From Halorubrum sp. F4 (GTDB lineage Archaea; Halobacteriota; Halobacteria; Halobacteriales; Haloferacaceae), in contig NZ_JAPDFS010000004.1 in NCBI RefSeq assembly GCF_027257195.1, forward strand, positions 98,564 to 135,568: a stretch of DNA of 37,005 nt. The letters run 5' to 3'. The notes below the pieces were generated by a model. The model was not told where the DNA came from. It saw only the letters and a program-made list of their open reading frames with translations, and did no database searches. The stretch's first letter is position 1; each line of letters starts with the position of its first letter. This document shows positions 22,999 through 31,770 of the stretch, piece by piece. A program made the translations under genes and the position numbers.

Positions 22999-23074
22999 AC
23001 GCACCCTCACGTACCCCGTTTCGACTGATAACCGTTACGACTCGAGACAGGCCGTGCGAGCGAGTCGCGCGCGG

Positions 23075-24415
23075 CTACTCGGCGTCGTTTTCCCCGTCTC
23101 CTCCGTCCTCCTGCCGGATCCGGACCGTGGAGACGCGAGCACCGTCGACCGCCAGCACTTCGATCGTGTAGCCGTCCTCCGAGACGACGTCACCGACCTC
23201 GGGCGGGCGGCCGAGCCGGTCGAACACCAGGCCGCCGAGGGTGTCGAAGCCGACGCCCTCGAAGTCGACGCCGAGCGTGTCGTTGACCGTCGAGAGGGGA
23301 ACACCTCCGTCGATCTCGTATCCCACGTCCCCGTGCCGGCGGATCGAGGGTTCTCCCTCCTCGATGTCGAAGCCGTCGCGGAGGTCGCCGACGATCGTCT
23401 CGACCGCGTCCTCGACGGTGACGAGCCCCTCGAACGCGCCCCACTCATCGATCACGACCGCCAACTGACGACGTTCGTCCTGGAAGCGGACGAGCAGCTC
23501 CGCCACCGTCGTCGTCTCGGGGACGACGAGGACCTCGCGTGCGAGGTCGCCGGCCGTCGCGGTCCCGCCGCCGTCCGGATCGACGGCGCCGAGGACGTCC
23601 TTGGCGTCGAGGAAGCCGACCACGCGCCCCTCGTCGTCGGCTTCGACGACCGGGTAGCGCGTGTGGCCGGCCTCGCGGATCGTGTCCCTGATCTCCGACA
23701 GGGAGGCGTCGGTCGGGACGCTCACCACGTCCGGGACGGGGACCATGACCTCGGTGACGTCCGTGTCGTCGGTCTCGAAGACGCGATCGATCATCTCCAC
23801 CTCCGCCTCGTCGACGTGACCGGCCTCGCCGGCGCGTGCCAACACCCGTCGAATCTCGCGCTCGTCCAGAGTCTCGTCGGTCTCGGAGGCCGGCGGGACG
23901 CCGATGAGCCGCGTGAACGCGTTGGCCGTCCCGTTGAACACGACGAGTCCGGGGTAAAACAGCAGATAACAGAGCTTCATCGGCGGCGCGACGAAAAGCG
24001 AGAGCCGTTCGGCCTCCGCGATGGCGATCGTCTTCGGCGCGAGCTCGCCGAAGACGACGTGGAGAAACGTGATGAAGCTGAACCCGATCCCGAACGCGAC
24101 GAGGTGGATCAGGTTCGCCGGGAGCAGCGGCTCCAGAACGGGCTCGATGAGCGACGCGATCGCGGGCTCGCCCGCCCACCCCAGACCGAGGGACGCGAGC
24201 GTGATCCCGAGCTGTGTCACCGCGAGGTAGTCGTCGAGGTTCGCCATCACCTCCTGGAGGGTTTCCGCGCCCGGACGACCCTCCTCCGCGAGCTGCTCGA
24301 CCGACGTCGAGCGGATCCGGACGAACGCGAACTCCGAGGCGACGAAGAAGCCGTTCAGGACGACCAAAACGAACGCGAGCAGGAGCCGCGACCCGGAGAC
24401 GACGAGGTCCGTCAT
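23075..24415 (-). CDS. CNNM/CorC-type membrane protein with CBS domains (hemolysin family)
   Basis: A 446-residue protein with the domain order DUF21 transmembrane domain (residues about 1-190; VLNGFFVASEFAFVRIR and the DUF21 motif FGELAPKTIA), a pair of CBS domains (about 205-330; MVPVPDVVSVPTDAS, HTRYPVVE, and LVVPETTTVAELL...VVIDEWGAFEGLVTVEDAVE), and a C-terminal CorC_HlyC domain (GFDTLGGLVFDRLGRPPEVGD). The family is linked to magnesium/cobalt export and regulation. ATG 24415 is preceded by a good Shine-Dalgarno site (ggagggg). A TATA-like ttttaag at about 24482-24488 implies a leader of about 40 bases. It is an older in-frame GTG at 24472 that is rejected. Confidence 0.9.
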   Translation of the reverse strand: MTDLVVSGSRLLLAFVLVVLNGFFVASEFAFVRIRSTSVEQLAEEGRPGAETLQEVMANLDDYLAVTQLGITLASLGLGWAGEPAIASLIEPVLEPLLPANLIHLVAFGIGFSFITFLHVVFGELAPKTIAIAEAERLSLFVAPPMKLCYLLFYPGLVVFNGTANAFTRLIGVPPASETDETLDEREIRRVLARAGEAGHVDEAEVEMIDRVFETDDTDVTEVMVPVPDVVSVPTDASLSEIRDTIREAGHTRYPVVEADDEGRVVGFLDAKDVLGAVDPDGGGTATAGDLAREVLVVPETTTVAELLVRFQDERRQLAVVIDEWGAFEGLVTVEDAVETIVGDLRDGFDIEEGEPSIRRHGDVGYEIDGGVPLSTVNDTLGVDFEGVGFDTLGGLVFDRLGRPPEVGDVVSEDGYTIEVLAVDGARVSTVRIRQEDGGDGENDAE

Positions 24416-24577
24416 CGTCCCCTCCGCGCCACGTCGCCGTTCGATCGAGTCGTGGTCATACCGGTACGTCACGACGGGGGCTTAAAACGGTGAGCGAGGG
24501 TTCGGCACGCGAGACGGACGACCGGGGACCGACCGCCGTCGGTCCGACCGCCGAGGAGGGTATGACCCTGAGGAAGG

Positions 24578-24585
24578 TAATTATA
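24578..24585 (+). promoter_or_regulatory. TATA box of the Vps62-like gene
   Basis: taattata is centred about 35 bases before ATG 24617, leaving a leader of roughly 8-10 bases. Confidence 0.5.
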
Positions 24586-24616
24586 CCCCGCTCGCGTATT
24601 TCGTGGGAGATTCGAG

Positions 24617-26860
24617 ATGTCGAACACGAACGGGGGTGACGACGAGGGGACGGTCGATGCGGGCACGACCGGCGGGGATCCGATCGCCGGGAACGAGACC
24701 GACGGGGACGCGGCCGACGGACGACGCCGCCGGCTCCTGGCGTACGCGGGGCTCGCGGCGCTGGGCGGGGGCGGCGTCGTCGGGGCGTGGGCGTTCTCCG
24801 GGCCGGAGGAGCCGTCGGAACCGGACCGCCCCACGCCCGAACCGTCGGCGGACGACGGGAACGGATCCGAGGACCAGTCGGACGACGAGGAGCCGCTCGC
24901 CGAGATCCCCGCGATCGTCGAGCGGTACGCGCCCGACCTCTACTTCGGCGCCCTCGAGAAGTGGTTCCCCACCGATCCTCGTCCGTACGTCGTCGACTCC
25001 GCCGACGGTCCGGTCGTCGACGGCTTTCGCGCGCTCGAGGAGTACTCGCGACGGTTCCGCGAGACGGGGTCGCCGCCGGCACCGACGGTGTTCTACCGGG
25101 TCGTCGAGGCGGCCGACGGCGTCGACGCGATCCAGTACTGGTTCTACTCCGTCTTCGACCAGTTCACGGTGAACTTCCACTGGCACGACTGGGAACTGCT
25201 CCAGGTGTTCCTCGACCGCGAGACGGGCGAGCCGCTGTTGTTGTCGGCGAGCGCTCACGCGCGCGGAACACCGAACAACGAGTTCCTCGAACCCGACCTC
25301 GCGGCCGACCGTCGGCCGGGGATCCTCTCGGAGGTCGGCTCACACTCGAGCGCCAGCGAGGTCAACGGGGTTCGGCCGAGCTTCGAGCGGCTTCCGGGCG
25401 ACGACTGGCAGTCGGACGTGACCAACGACGCCCTGGAGGTCGCCGAGAGCCTGGTGGCCCCGTTCGCGTACGGACTCCCCCGCGGCGAGGGGGCCAGGCT
25501 CCCGTTCGTCATGCCGGAGCTCGACGGGCATCCACTCCACGAACACCCGTCGCTGTCGGTCGACCGTGAGGACTTCGTCGACGAGCGGGTGACCGTCGGC
25601 GGCTGGCGCGGACTGCCGACCCCGCCGGCGGACCTCCCGCTTCGGGAGCGGGGTCTCGTGTTGACTCACCCCGATAGCTCTACCCCGGCCGACGCGACGT
25701 ACGAGCTCGAGCCGATGGGTTCGCTTCCCGAGGCGATCGTCGACTTCGTCGGCCCGCAACTCAGTTTCGAGTTCGCGATCCCGGGATTCGCCGAGGACCG
25801 GTTCGCGGACCACATCACGTCCGTGGGGATCCCGTGGGAACAGCCCCGGTACGCCGACCCCCTCGCCGACGTCACGGACCCCGCGCACCGACGCCGGATC
25901 GACGGCGAGTCGCCGTCGGGACTCACGAACCGGGTCGTCGGCCGGGTCCGCTACCTGGGCTCCGGAGCGGACGGGGCGCTCGACGGGATCGGCGACGACG
26001 CGCGCGACGCGCTCGGCTCCGCGATCGCCGTGTCGCGGTACGCGCTGCCGGTCGAAGTCGCCGTGCGGCTCGCGAGCGAGGAACCGACCGCGACGGTCAC
26101 TCGCGGGGGCGTCTTCGGGTACCTCGGGGTCGAACCCGGCGAGCACCTCCTCGTCGTCAACGGACCGGGGTTCGCTCCGGTCGCCCAGCGGTTCGTCCAC
26201 GAGGGCGGAACGTTCCGGGCCGGCGCGGACGGCGAGCTCACCGTCATCCCGACCGAGGGCGCGGGACGGATCCGCGGCGACGGCCGATCGACCCGGGGGA
26301 TCGCTCACGTCTGCGTGACCGAGGACTACGCGGGCGTCGTCCACGACGGAGCGCCGACCGAGGCGGACCGGTTCGCCGTCGCGGTCCACCGGGAGGGACG
26401 CTACACCGTCGAGGTGGTCGACTCGGAGGGGCGTCCCGGCGCGTATCGAGTGACCCCGGAGACGTTCGGCGACGACACGGAGGTAGTCCGCGAACGCGTC
26501 GAGACCGGGAAGGCGTCGCTCGCCGGAGCGCTCCGCGACGAGTTGACCGACGTCATCGACCTGACGCGGTCGTTACGGGAGGATCCGGACGGTGATGCCG
26601 ACGGCGACACTGACGCGGTGCTCGATCGACTGTCGCGCGCGCACGAGCAGGCCGCGGAGGCGGCACGGACCGCGCAACGCGGCGACGGAGAGGCGGCGAA
26701 CGAACACCTCGCGGCCGCCGTCTCGTCGCTCGAGGAGGCGCTCGAACTCCTCACGAGCGGGAGGACTCGGGAGTACGACGACGCCGACGTGGCGGCGCTC
26801 GGACCGCGGATCGAGGTCGGGATCGAACGGGCCGAGACCGCCATCGAGACCGAGGTGTGA
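24617..26860 (+). CDS. Large secreted or anchored protein with Vps62-like N-terminal domain
   Basis: A 747-residue protein of unknown function. An acidic N-terminus is followed by RRRRLLAYAGLAALGGGGVVGAWAF (36-60), a twin-arginine-like signal or anchor, and an acidic Pro/Glu/Asp linker to about residue 92. From about 100 (YAPDLYFGALEKWFPTD) to 260, with IQYWFYSVFDQF and FHWHDWELLQVFLD, it resembles the Vps62 family of eukaryotes and actinobacteria. Around 490-540 a beta domain (GVFGYLGVEPGEHLLVVNGPGFAPVAQRF) resembles PEGA/carboxypeptidase-regulatory-like folds. The C-terminal ~150 residues are helical (AHEQAAEAARTAQRGDGEAAN). The ATG follows a TATA box. Gene neighbours give no clue. Family placement is inferred from the motif style. 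Confidence 0.6.
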   Translation: MSNTNGGDDEGTVDAGTTGGDPIAGNETDGDAADGRRRRLLAYAGLAALGGGGVVGAWAFSGPEEPSEPDRPTPEPSADDGNGSEDQSDDEEPLAEIPAIVERYAPDLYFGALEKWFPTDPRPYVVDSADGPVVDGFRALEEYSRRFRETGSPPAPTVFYRVVEAADGVDAIQYWFYSVFDQFTVNFHWHDWELLQVFLDRETGEPLLLSASAHARGTPNNEFLEPDLAADRRPGILSEVGSHSSASEVNGVRPSFERLPGDDWQSDVTNDALEVAESLVAPFAYGLPRGEGARLPFVMPELDGHPLHEHPSLSVDREDFVDERVTVGGWRGLPTPPADLPLRERGLVLTHPDSSTPADATYELEPMGSLPEAIVDFVGPQLSFEFAIPGFAEDRFADHITSVGIPWEQPRYADPLADVTDPAHRRRIDGESPSGLTNRVVGRVRYLGSGADGALDGIGDDARDALGSAIAVSRYALPVEVAVRLASEEPTATVTRGGVFGYLGVEPGEHLLVVNGPGFAPVAQRFVHEGGTFRAGADGELTVIPTEGAGRIRGDGRSTRGIAHVCVTEDYAGVVHDGAPTEADRFAVAVHREGRYTVEVVDSEGRPGAYRVTPETFGDDTEVVRERVETGKASLAGALRDELTDVIDLTRSLREDPDGDADGDTDAVLDRLSRAHEQAAEAARTAQRGDGEAANEHLAAAVSSLEEALELLTSGRTREYDDADVAALGPRIEVGIERAETAIETEV

Positions 26861-26933
26861 GTCGGAGCGCGACGAAGGGAAGCGGTCGAGCCGACTCCAC
26901 TGATCCGACCGGGTTCCGACGCGTCGCCCGAGG

Positions 26934-26940
26934 GCTTTAT
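26934..26940 (+). promoter_or_regulatory. TATA-like element upstream of the M20 gene and a small ORF
   Basis: gctttat is centred about 29 bases before ATG 26967, the leaderless distance for the small upstream ORF, and 150 bases before the M20 start. It is the only clear promoter in the gap. Confidence 0.45.
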
Positions 26941-26966
26941 CGATCGGCGCTCGCGAACGACGGACG

Positions 26967-27095
26967 ATGACCGCACACGACCCACCGACCCGCAGTGACG
27001 GCGCTCGGACGAGACGGCCGACCGCGACGACGATCGAGGAGCGACCGGCTCCGAACGGATCGACGACGGCCGCGCGGGTGGTCGCTCGTGAGTGA
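26967..27095 (+). other. Possible 42-codon upstream ORF overlapping the M20 start
   Basis: From ATG 26967 a frame of 42 codons (MTAHDPPTRSDGARTRRPTA...) runs past the M20 GTG at 27088 and stops at TGA 27093-27095. Its residue content is low-complexity and R/T/P-rich. With the TATA element 29 bases upstream it has the position of a leaderless start, so it may be a translated leader coupled to the M20 gene, or the M20 start may be misread here because of a frameshift. Unproven. Confidence 0.35.
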
Positions 27096-28290
27096 AGGAT
27101 CGGTCCCGGAACGTTCGGCGGAACTCGAGGGTCTCGCCCGCGACCTGGTGCGGATCCCCACGGAGAACCCGCCCGGGAACGAGGGAGCCGCCGCCGAGTT
27201 CGTGTACGACTGGTTCCGCGAGGCGGGGATCGACGCGACGCTGCTCGAGGAGCCCGATCCCGACCGACCGCAGGTCGGGGCCCGCGTGGGCGAGGACGGC
27301 CCGACGGTGGTGTTGAACGGCCACCTCGACGTGGTCCCCGCCGGCGACGCCGACGCGTGGTCCGCGGACCCCTACGGGGGCGTCGTCGAGGACGGCCGGC
27401 TCCACGGCCGGGGGAGCGCCGACATGAAGACGGGGGTCGCGATCGCGATGCTCGTCGCTCGCGATCTCGCGCCGGAGATCCGGTCGGGCGAGCTGTCCGG
27501 CTCCGTCGTCGTCCACGCGTCGATGGGCGAGGAGACGGCGGACCCCGGCACCCGAACCCTCCTCGAGCGCGGGTTCGACGGCGACTACGGGATCGTCCTC
27601 GAACCCACCGACTTCCGCGTCGCGACGAGCACCAAGGGGCTCTCGGTCTATCGAGTCGCCGTCGAGGGCGTGGCGACGCACGCGAGCCAGCCCGACGCCG
27701 GAACGAACGCGATCGACCGGGCACGGCCGGTGCTCGACGCGATAGACGAGTACGACGCCGAACTCCGCGCACGCGAGGGATCGCTGTGTGGCGGCGCGTT
27801 CGCGACGGTGACCGAGATCGAGGCGGGAACCGACTCGAACCTCGCGGTGATCCCGGATCGCGCCGAACTCGTCCTCGACAGGCGGGTGCTCCCCGGCGAG
27901 GAACCGGACGCCGTCGACGCCGAGGTCGAAGCCCTGCTCGATCGAGTTCGGGAGGAACACGGCGTCGAGACGTCGTGGACGCGGATCCAGACCTACGCCT
28001 CCTCGTCGATCCCGGTCGATCATCCGCTGGCGACGATCCTTCGCGATCGGTCCGTCGAGTCGGTCGGCGCGGGCGAGGACGTCGGCGCGGGCGAGGACGT
28101 CGGCGCTCCATGGGGTATCGAGGCCGCCACCGACGCGCGGAACTTCGTCAACGACGCCGGGATTCCGGCGGTGACGTGGGGACCGGGCGACCTCGATCAG
28201 GCGCACACGGTCGACGAGTCGATCGACCTCGGGGACGCCGAGATCGCGAGGAACGTCCTCGAGGACGTGGTTCGAGAGTTCCTCGAGTAG
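27088..28290 (+). CDS. M20-family metallopeptidase (ArgE/DapE/carboxypeptidase-like)
   Basis: A 400-residue di-zinc hydrolase from GTG 27088. Metal and catalytic residues are visible: His79 (NGHLDVVP), Asp112 (GRGSADMKTG), Glu148/Glu149 (SMGEETAD), Glu172 (LEPTD), and the last His near the end (QAHTVDESI). The lid domain spans roughly 185-290. Members remove acyl or amino-acid groups from peptides and acylated amino acids; the substrate is not determined. GTG 27088 gives a 15-residue lead before the family start (ELEGLARDLVRIPTENPPG). No clear Shine-Dalgarno site precedes it. A perfect 18-base tandem repeat (28063-28098) adds VGAGED twice near the C-terminus. Confidence 0.88.
   Translation: MSEGSVPERSAELEGLARDLVRIPTENPPGNEGAAAEFVYDWFREAGIDATLLEEPDPDRPQVGARVGEDGPTVVLNGHLDVVPAGDADAWSADPYGGVVEDGRLHGRGSADMKTGVAIAMLVARDLAPEIRSGELSGSVVVHASMGEETADPGTRTLLERGFDGDYGIVLEPTDFRVATSTKGLSVYRVAVEGVATHASQPDAGTNAIDRARPVLDAIDEYDAELRAREGSLCGGAFATVTEIEAGTDSNLAVIPDRAELVLDRRVLPGEEPDAVDAEVEALLDRVREEHGVETSWTRIQTYASSSIPVDHPLATILRDRSVESVGAGEDVGAGEDVGAPWGIEAATDARNFVNDAGIPAVTWGPGDLDQAHTVDESIDLGDAEIARNVLEDVVREFLE
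28063..28098 (+). repeat. Perfect 18-base tandem duplication in the M20 gene
   Basis: gtcggcgcgggcgaggac occurs twice in tandem (28063-28080, 28081-28098) and starts a third time. It encodes VGAGED-VGAGED within a surface loop between the lid and the last catalytic segment. Confidence 0.85.
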
Positions 28291-28437
28291 CGGAAGTGCT
28301 CACCCGCCGATCCCGACGGATCGGCCGGTCGGGACGGGACGACCCGAGAACGTTCGACGGGACGCCGCCGACGTGACGGGGTGGTTTTCGGTGCGATCGG
28401 GTCGTTTCGTGTGGGTTACACGAGTACGACGCCGACG

Positions 28438-28827
28438 TTAGATGACGCGGTTCTGGAGGTAATCGAGGTGTTTCGCGTTGTAGACGATCTTGACCTCGTC
28501 GGCGGCCGGGCTCCCGATACAGGTGAGCCGGACGTTCTTCTCTTCGACCTCCTCGTCGGAGAGGATCTGTTGCATGTCCATCTCGATCTCGCCCTCCTTG
28601 ACGATGGACGCGCAGTTCGCACACGCGCCGGCGCGACACGAGAAGGGCCAGTCGTAGCCCTGCGCCTCGGCCGCTTCGAGGATGTATTCGCCCTGGTTGA
28701 CCTCGAGGGAGCCGTAGTCCTCCGCGTCGAGGTCTGCGGCGGCGGCCTCCTCGAAGAGGTCGTCGTCGTCCATCGACCAACCGTGGTCGTCGAGCACTTC
28801 GTAGTTGAGGTATTCTACAGTGGGCAT
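28438..28827 (-). CDS. fer: Haloarchaeal plant-type 2Fe-2S ferredoxin
   Basis: A 129-residue very acidic protein, the usual length of halobacterial ferredoxin. The cluster ligands are Cys64, Cys69, Cys72 (CRAGACANC) and Cys103 (LTCIG). The first ~35 residues form the extra acidic N-terminal domain that halophilic ferredoxins carry. It is an electron carrier for pyruvate and 2-ketoglutarate oxidoreductases. ATG 28827; a weak TATA-like patch (agcctaat, minus strand, about 28853-28860) lies about 30 bases upstream. Confidence 0.95.
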   Translation of the reverse strand: MPTVEYLNYEVLDDHGWSMDDDDLFEEAAAADLDAEDYGSLEVNQGEYILEAAEAQGYDWPFSCRAGACANCASIVKEGEIEMDMQQILSDEEVEEKNVRLTCIGSPAADEVKIVYNAKHLDYLQNRVI

Positions 28828-28988
28828 CAGCCGTGATTTCATCCCCCACCTCATTAGGCTTTGCTGTTCCTCCCGTGGTCCGGCAACGAACGAGCCGGCA
28901 TCCGTCCGCCGGAATCGTGATGCGCGGAGACCGTGAGCACCGCGAGAACCGGGACGACCGACCGCTATCAGTTCTGAGAGAGGACGGG

Positions 28989-28999
28989 TAAGCCTAAAG
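28989..28999 (+). promoter_or_regulatory. TATA-like element of cheF
   Basis: taagcctaaag is centred about 29 bases upstream of ATG 29024, indicating a leaderless start. Confidence 0.45.
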
Positions 29000-29023
29000 A
29001 CGGCGCTCGCCCAACCTCGGTCG

Positions 29024-29893
29024 ATGGAGGAGTCGGTGGTGGCGGATTTCGTCGGCCGGATACACACGTCCGACGTCGAGAGCGACGACCCGGTCCGCGG
29101 ACGGGTGCTGTTGAGCCAGCGCAGACTGGTGCTCGCGACGACGGACGTGCGGACGACGGTTCCGCTCTCGGGAGTGTTCGACGTGGTGGTCGGAACGGTT
29201 CCCGGAGACCTCCAGTCGTTCTTCAGCGACAGCGTGACCGTCGCGTACGAGCGCGGCGGGACGCGTTCGACCGTCCTCGTCGAGGGCGAGTCGGACGACA
29301 TGGAGCGGTTCACCCGCGTGCTGTTCAAGGCGCTGTTGCGGGACGTGACGGTGACCGTCAGACACCCGGCGAAGGTCGGCGGCCGGGTCACGGACGCGAC
29401 CGATCGAACCGCGAAGGTGTCGCTGTCGCCCGGCGCGATCGGCTTCGTCGGAACCGACGACTCGTTCTCGGTGGACCTCTCGACGGTCATCGACTACGAC
29501 CGAACCGACCGGACGCTCGCCGGGAAACGGCGACCGGCGCTCGTCTTCCGACACGTCCCGGAGAACCGGACCGTCACGTCGATCGTCACCGTCCCCGACG
29601 AGCGGGCCCTCAACGTGCTCGGTCGATACCTCAGACTCGAGTACGAAGAGGTCCGGACCGAAGTCGAGGAGCTCGACCCGACCGAGGAGGAACTGGAGGT
29701 TCTCGTATCGATCTACTCCGCCGGCGGCGAGGCGTCGGTCTCACAGGTCGTCACCGGCGACGCCACGCGAACGTCGATGATCCTCGACTCGCTCCGGGAG
29801 TCCGGACTCGTCGTCGACGGCGAGACGGGGGCGACGCTGACCCGAAAGGGACGGATGGTCGTTACGACGTACCTCGAGTCGGTCAACTCCTGA
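29024..29893 (+). CDS. cheF: CheF-like chemotaxis adaptor (archaellum switch)
   Basis: A 289-residue protein similar to archaeal CheF, the adaptor that links CheY to the archaellum. Family-style sequences include [29 protein letters not shown] near the N-terminus and a repeat of that fold further on ([29 protein letters not shown]). The C-terminal ~70 residues form a winged helix ([15 protein letters not shown], then [11 protein letters not shown]). No che or arl genes lie in this window, so it would be an additional, unlinked copy. The gene is monocistronic, and a sensor kinase gene follows 104 bases later. Confidence 0.75.
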   Translation: MEESVVADFVGRIHTSDVESDDPVRGRVLLSQRRLVLATTDVRTTVPLSGVFDVVVGTVPGDLQSFFSDSVTVAYERGGTRSTVLVEGESDDMERFTRVLFKALLRDVTVTVRHPAKVGGRVTDATDRTAKVSLSPGAIGFVGTDDSFSVDLSTVIDYDRTDRTLAGKRRPALVFRHVPENRTVTSIVTVPDERALNVLGRYLRLEYEEVRTEVEELDPTEEELEVLVSIYSAGGEASVSQVVTGDATRTSMILDSLRESGLVVDGETGATLTRKGRMVVTTYLESVNS

Positions 29894-29997
29894 CCGGCCG
29901 GTTCCTCACGGAGTGATCCCTGGCCTCGCGGAAGCGTCCGCGATCGACCGGTTCCACCCATAAGTATTTCCCACGCAACGTCGACGGCTATCATCAC

Positions 29998-31116
29998 ATG
30001 GATAGGTCGTCCTTGGCCGGTCGGATCTCCGTCCCGTTCGACCGGGACGCCCCGATCCCGCTCGCGGTCTGTGTCTCCGGCGTGATCCTCCTCCTCGTCG
30101 GAACGGTGCTGGCGGTCGACGTGATCCGCGACGGCGGATCCGGCCTGGTCGCGGCCCTCGATATCGTCTTCTTTTGGATCCCGGGTGCCTCCTTCGTCTA
30201 CGTCGGGTACTGGCTTCCCCGGTCCGAGATCCCGGATCGACATCACCCACGGATCGTCGCGTGGACCGGCGGCGGCGTCGTCGTGATGTACGGGTTCATC
30301 GCCCTCCGTGACCTCCACCCGGCGGTCACCGTCGAGTGGTCGATCGGGACCCAGGCCATCGGACTGACCCTCGGCTCCGTGATCGGACTCGTGATGGGTA
30401 TTCAGCGAGCCAAAGCGACGGTCCGAACGGCCACACTGGAGGACCGAACCCGCGAACTCGAGGCGAACGAACGCGAACTCGAGCGCCAGAACGCCCAGCT
30501 GGAACGGTTCGCGAGCGTCGTCTCACACGACCTCCGGAACCCGCTCTCCGTCGCGCGTGGAAACCTCGAGCTGGTCCGCGACGACTGCGATTCCGATCGG
30601 CTCGAGTCGATCGCCGATGCACACGCCCGGATGGAGGCGCTCATCGACGACCTGTTGACGCTCGCGCGTCAGGGCGAGTCGGTCGAATCGATGCAGACGG
30701 TCGGGCTCGCCGAGGTAAGTCGGCTCTGCTGGAAGCAGGTATCGACCGGGGACGCGACTCTCTCGGTCGAGGACGCGCCGCCGATCGTGGCCGACCGGGA
30801 TCGGCTCAGACAGCTCCTCGAGAACCTGTTCGGGAACGCGATCGAACACGGAGCCGTCGACGGTGCGTCCGTCGCGATCCGCGTCGGCATCCTCGACGAC
30901 GGCGACGGCTTCTACGTCGCCGACGACGGCCCCGGGATCCCCAAGGGCGAACGCGACCGCGTCTTCGAGAGCGGCTACTCGACCGCCGACTCGGGGACGG
31001 GGTTCGGACTCGCGATCGTCGCCGAGATCGCCGGCGCGCACGGCTGGGAGGTCCGCGCCGTCGAGGGCCCGGACGGCGGTGCCCGAATCGAGATCACCGG
31101 CGTCGAGTTCGCGTGA
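29998..31116 (+). CDS. Membrane-bound sensor histidine kinase
   Basis: A 372-residue protein. Four transmembrane segments lie in residues about 20-135, followed by a short coiled-coil linker (ELEANERELERQNAQLERFASV). The HisKA domain carries His177 (SHDLRNPLSVARGNLELV), and the ATPase domain has the N box ENLFGNAIEHG, G1 DDGPGIP and G2 GTGFGLAIV. The membrane domain has no separate sensory domain, so the stimulus is probably sensed in or at the membrane. It is transcribed alone from a TATA-like taagtattt (29961-29969), and no response-regulator gene is nearby, as is common for haloarchaeal orphan kinases. Confidence 0.9.
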   Translation: MDRSSLAGRISVPFDRDAPIPLAVCVSGVILLLVGTVLAVDVIRDGGSGLVAALDIVFFWIPGASFVYVGYWLPRSEIPDRHHPRIVAWTGGGVVVMYGFIALRDLHPAVTVEWSIGTQAIGLTLGSVIGLVMGIQRAKATVRTATLEDRTRELEANERELERQNAQLERFASVVSHDLRNPLSVARGNLELVRDDCDSDRLESIADAHARMEALIDDLLTLARQGESVESMQTVGLAEVSRLCWKQVSTGDATLSVEDAPPIVADRDRLRQLLENLFGNAIEHGAVDGASVAIRVGILDDGDGFYVADDGPGIPKGERDRVFESGYSTADSGTGFGLAIVAEIAGAHGWEVRAVEGPDGGARIEITGVEFA

Positions 31117-31203
31117 GTCGACGGGAGTCACACGAGGCGTGGTCGCTCCGGGACGGGTGACGGGATCGCCGCCCTTGAAACGCCCGCGTCCCGTCGAGCG
31201 GAT

Positions 31204-31758
31204 ATGGACCGGATCTACGCCCCCTGGCGGATCGAGTGGGTCGAACGCGACGCGGACCCGATCGACGGCTGCCCGTTCTGCGTCCTGCCGGAGCGCGCTG
31301 ACGCCCGGGAGGCCCGCGTCGTCGCACGAAGCGACCACAACTACGTTCTGTTGAACAACGCGCCGTACAACCCCGGACACGCGATGGTGATACCCGACGC
31401 CCACGTCGAGGACTGGACGGACCTCGACGGCGAGACGATGCTGGATCACGCCCGGCTGAAGTCGGCGACGCTCGCGGCCTCGCGCCGTGGGATCGATCCG
31501 GACGGCTTCAACACCGGGATCAACCTCGGCGGCGGGGCCGCCGGCGGCTCGATAGACCACCTCCACACCCACGTCGTTCCACGGTGGGGCGGCGACACCA
31601 ACTTCATGCCCGTCGTCGGCGACACGAAGGTGATCGTCGAGGCGGTCGACCGGAGCTACGAACACCTCCACGAGGGATTCGCCGCGGACGACGACGTCGT
31701 CGACCCCGGCGACCTCGAGGCCGGCGAGGCGGTTCGGCTCTCCTTCGACTCGGCGTGA
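31204..31758 (+). CDS. HIT-family nucleotide hydrolase or phosphorylase (Ap4A-type)
   Basis: A 184-residue histidine-triad protein. The active site HLHTHVVPRW (His119, 121, 123 region) is followed by GGDTNFMPVVGDTKVI, the extended C-terminus typical of the branch related to diadenosine tetraphosphate phosphorylase. A CxxC (GCPFC, Cys23/26) is present as in zinc-containing members. It acts on nucleoside 5'-phosphates such as Ap4A. Monocistronic, ending 12 bases before the convergent seryl-tRNA synthetase stop. Confidence 0.88.
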   Translation: MDRIYAPWRIEWVERDADPIDGCPFCVLPERADAREARVVARSDHNYVLLNNAPYNPGHAMVIPDAHVEDWTDLDGETMLDHARLKSATLAASRRGIDPDGFNTGINLGGGAAGGSIDHLHTHVVPRWGGDTNFMPVVGDTKVIVEAVDRSYEHLHEGFAADDDVVDPGDLEAGEAVRLSFDSA

Positions 31759-31770
31759 TCGCCCGCCGGT

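Noticed and set aside
22345..23010. A full-length 221-residue integrase-like protein
   Set aside because: Only codons from 22872 to about 22609 look like an integrase; the first part translates the tRNA gene and the last part is the MFS upstream region.
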